Assembly: GCA_020796225.1 (NCBI GenBank)
Contig: CM036764.1
Location: 56,936,998 to 57,000,997 of the forward strand
DNA length: 64,000 nt
Reading direction: 5' to 3'
Origin: Arion vulgaris
Taxonomy: Eukaryota > Mollusca > Gastropoda > Stylommatophora > Arionidae
Part shown: positions 1-64,000 of the stretch, piece by piece
How positions within the stretch are numbered: position 1 is the stretch's first letter
Layout: each line of letters opens with the position of its first letter
The notes under the pieces: generated by a model
Database searches by the model: none
Seen by the model: the letters and a program-made list of their open reading frames with translations, nothing else
What the model was told of the DNA's origin: nothing
Position numbers and translations under genes: made by a program

Positions 1-148
1 CAGATTTCAATACTACTACTGCAAGGTTGCTACAGAATTTTGTTATACTTCAGATTTCAATACTACTACTGCAAGGTTGCTACAGAATTTTGTACACATT
101 AGATTTCACTACTACTGCTGCAAGGTTGCTACAGAATTTTCAACAATT
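1..148. repeat. ~50-bp tandem repeat, about 3 copies
   Basis: Three consecutive units begin with cagatttcaatactactact or a close variant and contain gcaaggttgctacagaattt. The third copy is the most diverged. The array may continue left of the window. No coding content is supported. Confidence 0.8.
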
Positions 149-292
149 CAGATTTACAATTAGTAACTTTTATATACAAGGCATAGAATTTCCTGGTCAT
201 TTCTCTGTTACTAATTTGTATTAAAAGTACACATTTACTGAATAGATGGCCACTATTGACAATACAGAATGAAATTTGGAACTGTCATCCAT

Positions 293-385
293 CAGCCCCT
301 TGCTTTTACACAAGTTACATCCCTTGCTTCTAGACAAGTTATGTCCCATCGTCTCTAGACAAGCTTTGTCACTTCAACTTTAAAA
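293..385. repeat. degenerate short repeats
   Basis: Three imperfect copies of a roughly 26-base unit of the form cttgcttctagacaagttat. The low-complexity family resembles the neighbouring minisatellites, but the copies are too diverged for a firm unit length. Confidence 0.45.
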
Positions 386-413
386 CAAGTCAAGGAATGT
401 TTTCCTAATATTT

Positions 414-665
414 GTGTATCTATAGTTTATGTGTCAAGTACACCTTGCATCAAGTAATGTATCTATAGTTTATGTATCAAGTACACCTTGCATCAAGTAA
501 TGTATCTATAGTTTATGTATCAAGTACACCTTGCATCAAGTAATGTATCTATAGTTTATGTATCAAGTACACCTTGCATCAAGTAATGTATCTATAGTTT
601 ATGTATCAAGTACACCTTGCATCAAGTAATGTATCTATAGTTTATGTATCAAGTACACCTTGCAC
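414..665. repeat. 43-bp minisatellite, about 5.8 copies
   Basis: Near-identical 43-base units carry atgtatctatagtttatgta followed by tcaagtacaccttgcatcaa. Unit starts are near 414, 457, 500, 543, 586 and 629. Only the first unit differs noticeably, so the array is recently homogenised. The bases from 666 to 825 that follow are AT-rich with nothing recognisable. Confidence 0.9.
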
Positions 666-825
666 TTGTTCACAAATTGAATATCAAAGAAACCATTTTA
701 AAATAGAAGAAATATTTCCCAGTAATATAAGAAAGGAAACAAAGAAATATGAAACAACTATAAATAACTTTATTGTTGATGAGCGGTGCATAACAAAGTT
801 GCTATTAAACGTTCCAGAAATAGTA

Positions 826-937
826 TAAAACCTAATGTTGAAGTATATAAGTCCCCCGCTTTAGTTAAACGTTTACAAAATACTATAAAACATAATGTTG
901 AAGTATAAAAGTCCTCCGCTTTAGTTAAACATTTAAG
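826..937. repeat. remnant of the 60-bp satellite
   Basis: About two diverged units of the same satellite that fills 5071-8056, recognised by aatgttgaagtatataagtc and cccgctttagtta. The segment ends at ttaaacatttaag, which recurs at 5071-5083 on the other side of LINE A copy 1. The LINE therefore appears to have inserted into satellite DNA and this is the left flank of that insertion. Confidence 0.8.
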
Positions 938-1148
938 ATTGGTTATTGGTTACTAAGCTGACGCATTGCACTCGGCAGACCCATAGGTGCTCAGTCTCCC
1001 CAACAGATATCAAAGAGTATGCATACTGATGGTTCCTGTGGCTCGCTGATTAAACACACCTCTCACTCTGCCTCTCAGGCATCCAGTTCGACCTGAACAA
1101 CGGGTAACTCCAAACTGCTTGAATCGCTTGATCGATTTAACATCGATT

Positions 1149-1640
1149 TTAGTGTCCTCGTCCAACAGTCTCGAAGAGACCGAAGAATATCCCCTTATCC
1201 ATCTTCAACTCCCCAACAATCGATGCTGTTGATGCAAGCCTGTCCGCTCTATCATTACCATAAACACCCGCATACCCAGGACAGTATATCCACGTACGCC
1301 GCTGGAGGTTAGAAACTTCTATAGACGACATCCACTCATACCGAAACCTGCCCTTCTGGATCTTGTGAAGCATCGACTGAGAGTCAGATACAACAACTGC
1401 CCCAGTAAATGAAGTCCCAGAGATCCAATGGAGGGGCAGCAGTAACGGCCTCAACCTCATACTAGAAGTAGTTGTCCTGTATGCCCCACTTCGCTCTGCA
1501 ACAACCCTACCATGCGCATTAGCCAAGAAACCCCAGCCGGACTTCTCACCACGTTGAACCGATCCATCAGTATATACAACAACATCATCATCCCTTGCAT
1601 TATCTACTATTAGCTGCTTAACTTCAAGATCAGCCTTCAT
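1149..1640 (-). pseudogene. RNase H domain of LINE A copy 1
   Basis: The translation contains the RNase H signature blocks in order: VVVYTDGSVQRG with the first catalytic Asp, VVSDSQSMLHKI with the third, and YCPGYAGVYGNDRADRLA with the His-containing loop position and final Asp. The His of the usual PGHAG loop reads Tyr here (PGYAG). The block that should supply the catalytic Glu (SSM.MEVEA in sister copy 2) is altered to SSMRLRPL by an indel. In a live element the domain removes RNA from the cDNA-RNA hybrid during target-primed reverse transcription. These changes make this copy inactive. Confidence 0.85.
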
Positions 1641-3238
1641 GTTGCCCTAATCTCTACATTCTCTTCCAGAGTAATGATAACGTTGAGATAGTTGGTCATG
1701 CTACCATCTGTTGGGATCCATTCTTCCCCTTTTGGTAGGGTCGCAACCATAGTCACCTGGCCAATTGTTCTCTCAGCCTGGGCCATCCACGACATGCCAC
1801 GCTTGATTCTCGTGCCCGTAACATCATTAGTGTTCTTGTGTAGTGGATGTCTTTTATTTGCAGTAACCCGCATATTGGTTTGGGCTATTGCATGACGGGA
1901 GCGTAGTGACAGAAGGCCAAGCATATATCTCATCTTCACAATGGGGTATCTCTTATTGTAGCCCAGGACTATACGCATACCTTCATTCTGAACCCGTTCG
2001 AGTCGTTCACATTGTGATCTTGATATCGTAAGAATTCCAAGTCCGTAATTTACCACTGACATAACCAGTCGATCGAACAAAGGGCAAGTAGTCTCTGCTC
2101 AAGGTGTGCGGCCACCATAACCTTGAGAGCCGCTAGACCACGCTTGCACCGTTGTATCGTCTGTTCAATATGGTGTTTGAAAGATAGACTACGATCAAAG
2201 GTTATTCCAAGGTAGCTCAGCCTGTCTCTGCGCTCGATGGTAAGTTCATCAAAGATTACACGGGGTAGGTCAGTCTTGACGATGTGATAATTCAACGAGC
2301 ACCACATCATACACGCTTTTTCAGGATTGACCTGAGAGCGAGACTCTCAACACCAACCCGAGATGGTATGCAATGTTTTCTGAATGTCGTCCACCATCTC
2401 TCGTCTATCTGACCCAATCCTATATATGAAGATATCATCTGCAAATGTCAATGTCCGACCCAATCCGATTGGCTGAATTTTAGCTACATTTGCGGTGTAA
2501 ATATTAAACAACACGGGTGATAGAGGAGAACCCTGGGGCAATCCCGGGCATATACGTGCAGTATCCGATGTCCATGTTCCTAATCAGAGTGCAATGGTTC
2601 TCTCCATTAAAGAAGCAGCTATCCAGCCAAGGATTAACTTTACATTTAATCAAAGAGAGCACCATTATTGAAAAATTCACCTTGTTATAAGCATCCTCCA
2701 AGTCGATGGCCACAGCAAGTCTCTTGCTTGGATTGGAAGCCTTCTTAAACATCATATGCAAACGTGCCAGCATTGTCCCATGTCCCTTTCATTGGCAGGT
2801 AGCTACCCAAATTGTCAGGAGGATGTGGTCATTCTCCAAGTGACACATAACCTTTCTGGCCACTATCTTCTCTAGTAATTTGCCATATACATTTTGCAAG
2901 GTGAGTATGCGGTAGCTGCTGAGCAGTTTAGGATCCTTCCCATGTTTGTGGAACGGTCGTAAATAACTATGAAGCCAATCCTTGGGTACCACAGCATTCT
3001 GTACACTTTTGTTAAAATCCATCACAACTGCATTAATAACAGTCTCGTTCAGCTGTTTGATGTGATGATATTGGACACCATCAGACCCTGGAGCGGTGCT
3101 GTGGCTTGCCTTGAGTGCATTAACAACATCCTCCCTTGTTATTAAGTCAATGTAAGGTTCTCCAGAGCTAGTAATATCACGAAGAGCACTTATGATATTA
3201 TGGCGGTCAGTTTTATCCCCTTTTTCTGTCTGTTCCAC
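1637..3238 (-). pseudogene. reverse transcriptase of LINE A copy 1
   Basis: Overlapping broken frames give a non-LTR reverse transcriptase: STAPGSDGVQYHHIKQL, then DWLHSYLRPFHKHGKDP, then AIDLEDAYNKVNFS, then MPQGSPLSPVLFNIYTANV, then LTFADDIFIYRIGSD with the catalytic FADD box, then LSYLGITFDRSLSFKHHIEQ and a C-terminal thumb with LERVQNEGMRIVLG. The family's ORF2 would be one frame; here at least three frameshifts break it (near 2050, 2330 and 2520). It is a decayed copy closely related to the intron copies at 12, 23.6, 34 and 42 kb. Confidence 0.88.
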
Positions 3239-4084
3239 GAAACGATGAAGGAACCCCCGCCCTTTTCTGCATCTGTTGTCAAGACGGCTCCTGGCGAGTC
3301 ACGTAAAGTAGGAAAAGAATGACTGGTATTCCTCCTGTTCATTTTGCGATGAAACTGCCAGAATTCATGTAGAGACTTGTCACCACAGACTTGTGTTATG
3401 AAAGTCTACCATAACCCACTCTTTGCCTCACTAGCCAATACTTTGAAATCCCCAGTGGCTTTGTGGCAAATAGCAGACTTTTCAGCCACATCACACATAT
3501 TTCTAGGTTGCCTCTTTCAGGCTCTCTGCCATGACTTTGTAGCAGCCTCTTTTGCCAGCCATGCTGTTTCAACATTTTCATTCCACCAAGGTGGTTGCAG
3601 GAAAGGAGTCCTAGCAGTCTTCTTTCTGGCAGTCTGCTGCAGTATACGTAATGGAGTTTCGCGATCAGAGTGGCATAGCGTGTACTGAAAGACAGATTTG
3701 TGCCTTCTGCGCAGGCGCCTATACCCGGAGAAGGTGCTTGTATCTGCTATGCATCGAGTTCAGAAAATCACTCGTCAGCAGGCCCTTACCAGCCAGCATA
3801 GGACTACTAACTCTGACAGAGTAAAACTTATCTTAACTTTCCACCCCATAGTTCACTGGTGAAAAATGTTTTATTCCATCATCTGTCTATCCTCAAGTCA
3901 GATCCTGAGACCCTTCTGTCTTCCCCAACTATCCTTTGGTGGCTTACAGACGGACAGAAGTCTTAAGGATATGTTGGTACACAGTCACATTAAGTCCAAT
4001 ATCCAGACTCATTTTGACACTGTTCAGTGTGGCGGTCGGCGTTGCAACACGTGTGCTTATGTGATACAGACGCGTACTGTATCT

Positions 4085-4314
4085 TTTCCTTAGTCACGTT
4101 TGTTATTGACGATGGTTTCACATGCGAGTCCCGTAATCTTATCTATACCATTATCTGTAAGCAGTGTAACAAGGCTTATATCGGCGAGACAGGCAAGAGG
4201 CTCAGTGACCGATTCGCCCAACACTTGCGCGACATACGCCAATGCCCTGTAGCCACCCATTTCAATGATACTGGCCATTTAGGAGCTCAAGATGTCCAGG
4301 TCACAGCCATCTGA
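4085..4314 (+). pseudogene. GIY-YIG endonuclease of PLE copy 1
   Basis: The frame reads LIYTIICKQCNKAYIGETGK followed by RLSDRFAQHLRDIRQCPVAT and HFNDTGHLG. In the family the two Tyr residues (here in IYTII and KAYIG) and the downstream Arg form the nuclease active site, which nicks target DNA to prime reverse transcription. The domain is almost intact here but has lost the fused RT, so it is a dead fragment. Confidence 0.85.
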
Positions 4315-4653
4315 TCGTGTTCCTCGGATGATCGCAGTCGATTTTCTCTGGAGAATCGGTTGATACATGGGCTCAACGTATTACATTCCTATGCTTCTTA
4401 GTACTTTCTCTTCCCATGCCTTGTGGTCTGTATGGGTGTATGTTGCATGTGTTCAAGTTGTGTATTTACTGGGTTTTTCATTGTTTCTCTTCCGTTCTAT
4501 TTCTGGTTTTTATGTGTGTGTTTTCTGTTGCATTTGTTTCGTTGTTCGTTTTTATTCCCAGATTTTCGTTTTTATTCTCAGATTTTCATTAGAAACGTTT
4601 GTTTTTGGTCGTCCATTTGTTTTTTAAATTTGTCACTCCTGTTGTTCGTTTGC

Positions 4654-4680
4654 TTGATGGAGGCCTTGTTGGTCGAAACG
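4654..4680 (+). ncRNA. hammerhead-ribozyme-like core in PLE tail (copy 1)
   Basis: The stretch reads ttgatggaggccttgttggt followed by cgaaacg. It has the layout of the hammerhead core: a CUGAUGA-like block, a short stem II (ggcc with ggtc) and GAAAC. The first core base is U where C is canonical. PLE pseudo-LTRs are known to carry hammerhead motifs. Stems I and III were not resolved by eye. Confidence 0.45.
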
Positions 4681-4799
4681 TTGTTGTATTTTGTCATTGT
4701 TTTTGTAATTTGTAAAACTACAGTACTTTGTGATTACGTGTTTTGCCAATCAAATAGTTTTACTGCAGTCTCATCTATATTATTTGCAATATGGAGTTT

Positions 4800-5040
4800 G
4801 TCCATATGGGCGTACACATAGATTCGCCACACCCGATCACGAATTGTTAATTGAATTCCTTGTAATTCCACACCCTCAGGTAAGAAGTCATGTGTGTCAA
4901 GGCAGTTGTGGGGAAGGCCATGTTTCACATAGATAGCCTGACCTCGTTCTACACTGGGTTCACTGGGAGTGAAATAACATTTGAAGCCTGGACACTCAAG
5001 GGCTTTATCCTGCTGCAAGTTGGTTTCAGAATCATGAATA
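4800..5040 (-). pseudogene. endonuclease N-terminal remnant of LINE A copy 1
   Basis: Minus-strand translation reads SETNLQQDKALECPGFKCYF and continues to GVELQGIQLTIRDRVWRIYV. This matches the start of an AP-endonuclease-like domain, where a QET-type block holds the catalytic Glu. It is the 5' piece of the LINE left of which the PLE landed. The rest of the endonuclease, from the second strand through the catalytic His, is absent. Confidence 0.65.
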
Positions 5041-5070
5041 TGTCTAAGTCATAGACTAACTTCTGTAGAA

Positions 5071-8056
5071 TTAAACATTTTAGAAATACTACAAAACCTA
5101 ATGTTGAAGTATATAAGTCCCCCGCTTTAGTTAAAGGTTTACAAAATACTACAAAACTTAATGTTGAAGAATATAAGTCTCCCGCTTTAGTTAAATGTTT
5201 ACAAAATACTACAAAACTTAATGTTGTATATAAGTCCCCCGCTTTAGTTAAATGTTTAATAAGTACTGTAAAACTTAATGTTGAAGTATATAAGTCCCCC
5301 GCTTTAGTTAAATGTTTAATAAGTACTGTAAAACTTAATGTTGAAGTATATAAGTCCCCCGTTTTAGTTAAATGTTTAATAAGTACTGTAAAACTTAATG
5401 TTGAAGTATATAAGTCCCCGTTTAGTTAAATGTTTAATAAGTACTGTAAAACTTAATGTTGAAGTATATAAGTCCCCCGTTTTAGTTAAATGTTTAATAA
5501 GTACTGTAAAACTTAATGTTGAAGTATATAAGTCCCCCGCTTTAGTTAAATGTTTAATAAGTACTGTAAAACTTAATGTTGAAGTATATAAGTCCCCCGC
5601 TTTAGTTAAATGTTTAATAAGTACTGTAAAACTTAATGTTGAAGTATATAAGTCCCCCGCTTTAGTTAAATGTTTAATAAGTACTGTAAAACTTAATGTT
5701 GAAGTATATAAGTCCCCCGTTTTAGTTAAATGTTTAATAAGTACTGTAAAACTTAATGTTGAAGTATATAAGTCCCCCGCTTTAGTTAAATGTTTAATAA
5801 GTACTGTAAAACTTAATGTTGAAGTATATAAGTCCCCCGCTTTAGTTAAATGTTTAATAAGTACTGTAAAACTTAATGTTGAAGTATATAAGTCCCCCGC
5901 TTTAGTTAAATGTTTAATAAGTACTGTAAAACTTAATGTTGAAGTATATAAGTCCCCCGCTTTAGTTAAATGTTTAATAAGTACTGTAAAACTTAATGTT
6001 GAAGTATATAAGTCCCCGTTTAGTTAAATGTTTAATAAGTACTGTAAAACTTAATGTTGAAGTATATAAGTCCCCCGCTTTAGTTAAATGTTTAATAAGT
6101 ACTGTAAAACTTAATGTTGAAGTATATAAGTCCCCCGCTTTAGTTAAATGTTTAATAAGTACTGTAAAACTTAATGTTGAAGTATATAAGTCCCCCGCTT
6201 TAGTTAAATGTTTAATAAGTACTGTAAAACTTAATGTTGAAGTATATAAGTCCCCCGTTTTAGTTAAATGTTTAATAAGTACTGTAAAACTTAATGTTGA
6301 AGTATATAAGTCCCCCGTTTTAGTTAAATGTTTAATAAGTACTGTAAAACTTAATGTTGAAGTATATAAGTCCCCCGCTTTAGTTAAATGTTTAATAAGT
6401 ACTGTAAAACTTAATGTTGAAGTATATAAGTCCCCCGCTTTAGTTAAATGTTTAATAAGTACTGTAAAACTTAATGTTGAAGTATATAAGTCCCCCGCTT
6501 TAGTTAAATGTTTAATAAGTACTGTAAAACTTAATGTTGAAGTATATAAGTCCCCCGTTTTAGTTAAATGTTTAATAAGTACTGTAAAACTTAATGTTGA
6601 AGTATATAAGTCCCCCGCTTTAGTTAAATGTTTAATAAGTACTGTAAAACTTAATGTTGAAGTATATAAGTCCCCCGCTTTAGTTAAATGTTTAATAAGT
6701 ACTGTAAAACTTAATGTTGAAGTATATAAGTCCCCCGCTTTAGTTAAATGTTTAATAAGTACTGTAAAACTTAATGTTGAAGTATATAAGTCCCCCGCTT
6801 TAGTTAAAAGTTTAATAAGTACTGTAAAACTTAATGTTGAAGTATATAAGTCCCCCGCTTTAGTTAAATGTTTAATAAGTACTGTAAAACTTAATGTTGA
6901 AGTATATAAGTCCCCGTTTAGTTAAATGTTTAATAAGTACTGTAAAACTTAATGTTGAAGTATATAAGTCCCCCGTTTTAGTTAAATGTTTAATAAGTAC
7001 TGTAAAACTTAATGTTGAAGTATATAAGTCCCCCGCTTTAGTTAAATGTTTAATAAGTACTGTAAAACTTAATGTTGAAGTATATAAGTCCCCTGTTTAG
7101 TTAAATGTTTAATAAGTACTGTAAAACTTAATGTTGAAGTATATAAGTCCCCCGCTTTAGTTAAATGTTTAATAAGTACTGTAAAACTTAATGTTGAAGT
7201 ATATAAGTCCCCCGCTTTAGTTAAATGTTTAATAAGTACTGTAAAACTTAATGTTGAAGTATATAAGTCCCCGTTTAGTTAAATGTTTAATAAGTACTGT
7301 AAAACTTAATGTTGAAGTATATAAGTCCCCCGCTTTAGTTAAATGTTTAATAAGTACTGTAAAACTTAATGTTGAAGTATATAAGTCCCCCGCTTTAGTT
7401 AAATGTTTAATAAGTACTGTAAAACTTAATGTTGAAGTATATAGTCCCCGCTTTAGTTAAATGTTTAATAAGTACTGTAAAACTTAATGTTGAAGTATAT
7501 AAGTCCCCCGCTTTAGTTAAATGTTTAATAAGTACTGTAAAACTTAATGTTGAAGTATATAAGTCCCCCGCTTTAGTTAAATGTTTAATAAGTACTGTAA
7601 AACTTAATGTTGAAGTATATAAGTCCCCTTTAGTTAAATGTTTAATAAGTACTGTAAAACTTAATGTTGAAGTATATAAGTCCCCCGCTTTAGTTAAATG
7701 TTTAATAAATACTGTAAAACTTAATGTTGAAGTATATAAGTCCCCCGCTTTAGTTAAATGTTTAATAAGTACTGTAAAACTTAATGTTGAAGTATATAAG
7801 TCCCCCGTTTTAGTTAAATGTTTAATAAGTACTGTAAAACTTAATGTTGAAGTATATAAGTCCCCCGCTTTAGTTAAATGTTTAATAAGTACTGTAAAAC
7901 TTAATGTTGAAGTATATAAGTCCCCTTTTAGTTAAATGTTTAATAAGTACTGTAAAACTTAATGTTGAAGTATATAAGTCCCCCGCTTTAGTTAAATGTT
8001 TAATAAGTACTGTAAAACTTAATGTTGAAGTATATAAGTCCCCTGTTTTAGTTAAA
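5071..8056. repeat. 60-bp satellite array, about 50 copies
   Basis: Tandem units of 60 bases carry ttaataagtactgtaaaact, taatgttgaagtatataagt and cccccgctttagttaaatgt. The central copies are nearly identical and differ mainly by ccgc versus ccgt and by small deletions (units of 56 to 59 bases). The leftmost three units (5085-5240) are diverged and carry acaaaatact in place of the aataagtact segment. This edge decay is what unequal exchange predicts. Because 60 is a multiple of three, long open frames occur, but they are not supported as genes. Each unit has a TATATAAG motif. Confidence 0.97.
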
Positions 8057-8344
8057 ACCAAAAGCATTGATATGATTTAATAGTGGTTCATGTAGCAATT
8101 GGTTCGAGATTTAATTGCCCCATACATAACCGTGTACAACCTATGACATGTTAGATAGGTTGCAGTTGTCATATTCTCTCCTCCCCAACAACAAGCTCCT
8201 GAATCCATTCAGGGAGAAGATGGAAATGCTGGTTTTTCAATGAGAAATGTTAACAAAATTCGAATACTGGAGATAATCTCTGATAATATAGAGCTATTCG
8301 AAGAATATTATAATAAAGAAACACTGCATGTTAATTAGTATTAG
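8057..8344. other. no recognised feature
   Basis: AT-rich sequence between the satellite and a LINE fragment. I see no conserved coding block, repeat partner or RNA gene here. Confidence 0.5.
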
Positions 8345-8965
8345 TGTTGAGTAAGATATACCAGGAATTAGTTTATTTAGTCGGCGGATCATCATCACTG
8401 CACATCAAATCAATTAGTCTGTAAGTGCTCCGATCTCCTCCTCAGTACGTCTCTCAGCGTGTAGCAACTAGCGCCACCGGTTCTTTGTGGGTTTACTATT
8501 CTTCTTAAACTATGCTGGCTACCAGCATAGTGTTAAATCTAGCTATTCACATTTGATTTGGAATTCATGCAGTCTGGTTAGTGTTTGTAGATTTACAATT
8601 ATTACTTGAATTATGTATGTGTCCTCTCTCCCTTAGGGAATTTATAATATCAGTCTGGTCCATTACTCGTCAGCTTTTTCACAGCAGCAATACCTACAAG
8701 CCTATCAGCATGTTAATTTCTCTTTACAATTGGATGCCCTGGCACAAAAATTAAACTGATTTTTGTTAGCCTAGACTTCCTCAGTAACTCCATCCATTGT
8801 CTCCGAGATGTTCACTCTTCCGAGCCATGAAAGCAGACTGTCCAGAATTTTCTTTCTCTATCTTCAGGTGTCATCTTCCAATGATTTTACTGGCCAATGA
8901 TTTTACTGGTTGTCACAATGTGTTCTAAACCTCCCTTTCCATTACTTGGAATGAATCACTTTAAA
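8345..8965 (-). mobile_element. LINE family M, RNase H region (copy 1)
   Basis: Minus-strand translation gives a decayed RNase H C-terminus with FVPGHP-type sequence followed by ADRLVGIAAVKKLTSN. The same nucleotide segment recurs at 47030-47800, where more of the domain can be read. It is a heavily mutated 3' fragment of an I-superfamily-like LINE. The following 8966-9729 is AT-rich intron or flank with nothing recognisable. Confidence 0.6.
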
Positions 8966-9729
8966 AAAAACATTTCATTACTTAAAATGCATATTTTTTA
9001 AGATTTCTAGTACCTAAAAGTACCTAATACTTAAAACACATTTTTTCTAGCACTTGGAACACAAGCATTTTTGTGTTTTAGAACTGTACTAGTTAGTAGA
9101 ATACAATTTGGTAATAAGACGACTTATTACTATACTTGGATTATAAGACAGTGGGAAGATCTAGTTTATCCAGCAGAAAATTGCTACTCAGCTTTCATCA
9201 AAGTTGGGAAACATTTTCAGGAGTGACTGTTGTCACATTTTTGTACACCTTCAGCTAGATTCAATGGACTGATCCCCCAATAAAGGAGATCAGAGATGTC
9301 AATTCTAACAATTTAAACAAATGATATTTCATCAATTGTTTTAGCTTGCTGTGTTTACACATGCTTCTTAACTGTTGCTGTAGGTTGTGTAGTCTTTGTG
9401 AGATACGCTGAGTATCATGTGTTAATTATATGTTCTAGGTCCTTCAATATTATCTATTTCTGTTAAATTTTACTGTGTCTTTTTTCTCTCTCTTTGTAGC
9501 ATAATTCCCACTGGAATGTATAAACATTTAAGCATTGATTGAACAGATTAGTAGGAAAGTAGTGTCCATGAATGCAGGTTTTTATATTAGAATAATGCTC
9601 ATTGCACTTCAGCAAATAAGTGTGCTCTGGTCTCTTTCTTACATAGGAAGATCTCAGCGGCAACACATGAACTCTTGAAAATGAACATTTAAAGTTATGT
9701 ACATAAACATACAATAATAATGTCCTAAC

Positions 9730-63736
<54,007 letters not shown>

Positions 63737-64000
63737 TCTCTAGTGAGAGTCTAGTGCTAGTGTTGAACGACCCAAACGTTCACCAACCGGTTCTGTCACA
63801 AATGCACCCTTAAAACTTCGACACCTGCAAGTCTCTTCCGAGCCTACGAAAGACAAACTGCCGGTTCACGGTATGACTAACGGACACAAAAATCGATGAA
63901 CTGCTGTGTAAAGGTTTAGATGAAGCGTGCTTGGACAGTACAAATGGCTGCCAACATTATAGGACGAAAACAATGTATGATGGTCGTGAAAAGCATTAGG
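63737..64000 (-). promoter_or_regulatory. likely DPYS 5' UTR and possibly promoter
   Basis: On the minus strand this lies immediately upstream of the start codon and is less AT-rich than the introns. No TATA box or firm initiator motif is visible. The transcription start could also lie right of the window. Confidence 0.35.

Larger units (their letters stand above)
3707..4787 (+). mobile_element. Penelope-like element, 3' part (copy 1)
   Basis: A Penelope-like retroelement truncated at its 5' side within the region after the RT core. It retains the linker with a Cys-rich knuckle (CGGRRCNTCAYV), the GIY-YIG endonuclease and the 3' untranslated tail ending at ctgcagtctcatctat. It lies opposite in orientation to the host LINE A copy 1. 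The tail includes the hammerhead-like core at 4654-4680. The copy is decayed: a stop near 4092 separates the linker from the nuclease. Confidence 0.85.
938..5070 (-). mobile_element. LINE family A, copy 1 (RNase-H-bearing non-LTR retrotransposon, interrupted)
   Basis: A non-LTR retrotransposon on the minus strand with its 3' end at 938. The 3' terminus on the element strand is accaataaccaat, and four copies in this window share it. Moving away from the 3' end come RNase H, the reverse transcriptase and a remnant of the AP-type endonuclease, the order expected of I-superfamily-like elements. The coding region is broken by frameshifts. A PLE sits at 3707-4787, and much of the endonuclease and linker is missing around it, so the insertion or a later event deleted DNA. 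Direct repeats of ttaaacattttag type at 925-937 and 5071-5083 look like the target-site duplication. The element is therefore 5' truncated. The clade name is inference from domain order; the domains are seen directly. Confidence 0.85.

Noticed and set aside
414..665. CRISPR-like array
   Set aside because: Direct tandem units without unique spacers, in eukaryotic sequence.
5398..7935. Long open frames with a 20-residue repeat (LVKCLISTVKLNVEVYKSPA)
   Set aside because: The unit is 60 bases, a multiple of three, so a frame stays open by chance. Units of 56-59 bases shift the frame, and no start context, splice sites or family match exist. It is satellite DNA.
8057..9729. Last DPYS exon
   Set aside because: No minus-strand stretch with the expected IPRKPF-type motif and an acceptor was found.

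Overview
This window is intron-rich, repeat-dense metazoan DNA. GT-AG introns, tRNA-derived SINEs with A and B boxes, many non-LTR retrotransposon fragments, Penelope-like elements, mariner, hAT and piggyBac DNA transposons and long satellites all point to an invertebrate animal. I cannot name the phylum from sequence alone. There is no bacterial-style operon, CRISPR array or phage content.

One host gene explains the window: a dihydropyrimidinase (DPYS) gene on the minus strand. I reconstruct twelve coding exons, from a tiny start exon at 63719-63736 to an exon at 9730-9909. They encode about 453 residues in consistent phase, and the last roughly 60 residues probably lie left of the window. 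All six metal-ligand residues of the catalytic enzyme family are present, so this is the enzyme and not the non-catalytic CRMP paralogue. Exon 8 carries one apparent 2-base deletion.

Layout: 1-934 holds minisatellites and a satellite remnant; 938-5070 is an RNase-H-bearing LINE (family A) interrupted by a Penelope-like element (PLE), sitting inside satellite DNA; 5071-8056 is a homogeneous 60-bp satellite of about 50 copies. 8.3-12.8 kb holds LINE fragments, a TTAA MITE and DPYS exons 12 and 11. 13.0-17.3 kb is a cluster of PLE 3' ends in both orientations with a nested mariner. 17.4-24.0 kb contains the longest LINEs (B minus, A2 plus). 24-28 kb holds a terminal-inverted-repeat candidate and a decayed transposon-type ORF. 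28.2-29.3 kb is a four-level nest (LINE, SINE, repeat G, MITE). 29.5-46.9 kb carries exons 10 to 4 among LINE tails, SINEs, a piggyBac-type MITE and a 174-base poly-T run. 47-51 kb has an internally deleted piggyBac with a nested hAT MITE, a SINE and a U6 snRNA/SINE chimera. 51-54 kb has exons 3 and 2 around a decayed LINE. 54.4-58.9 kb is GC-rich repeat plus two minisatellites, one grown from a SINE. 58.9-62.9 kb is a PLE with a pseudo-LTR inside another LINE, followed by exon 1.

No mobile element here has an intact full-length coding region. The most informative signals are the structures of the insertions: target-site duplications, chimeras, nested insertions, satellite birth from a SINE, and ribozyme-like motifs in the PLE tails. 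LINE family letters (A, B, C and so on) are labels used only in this annotation; clade names are tentative.
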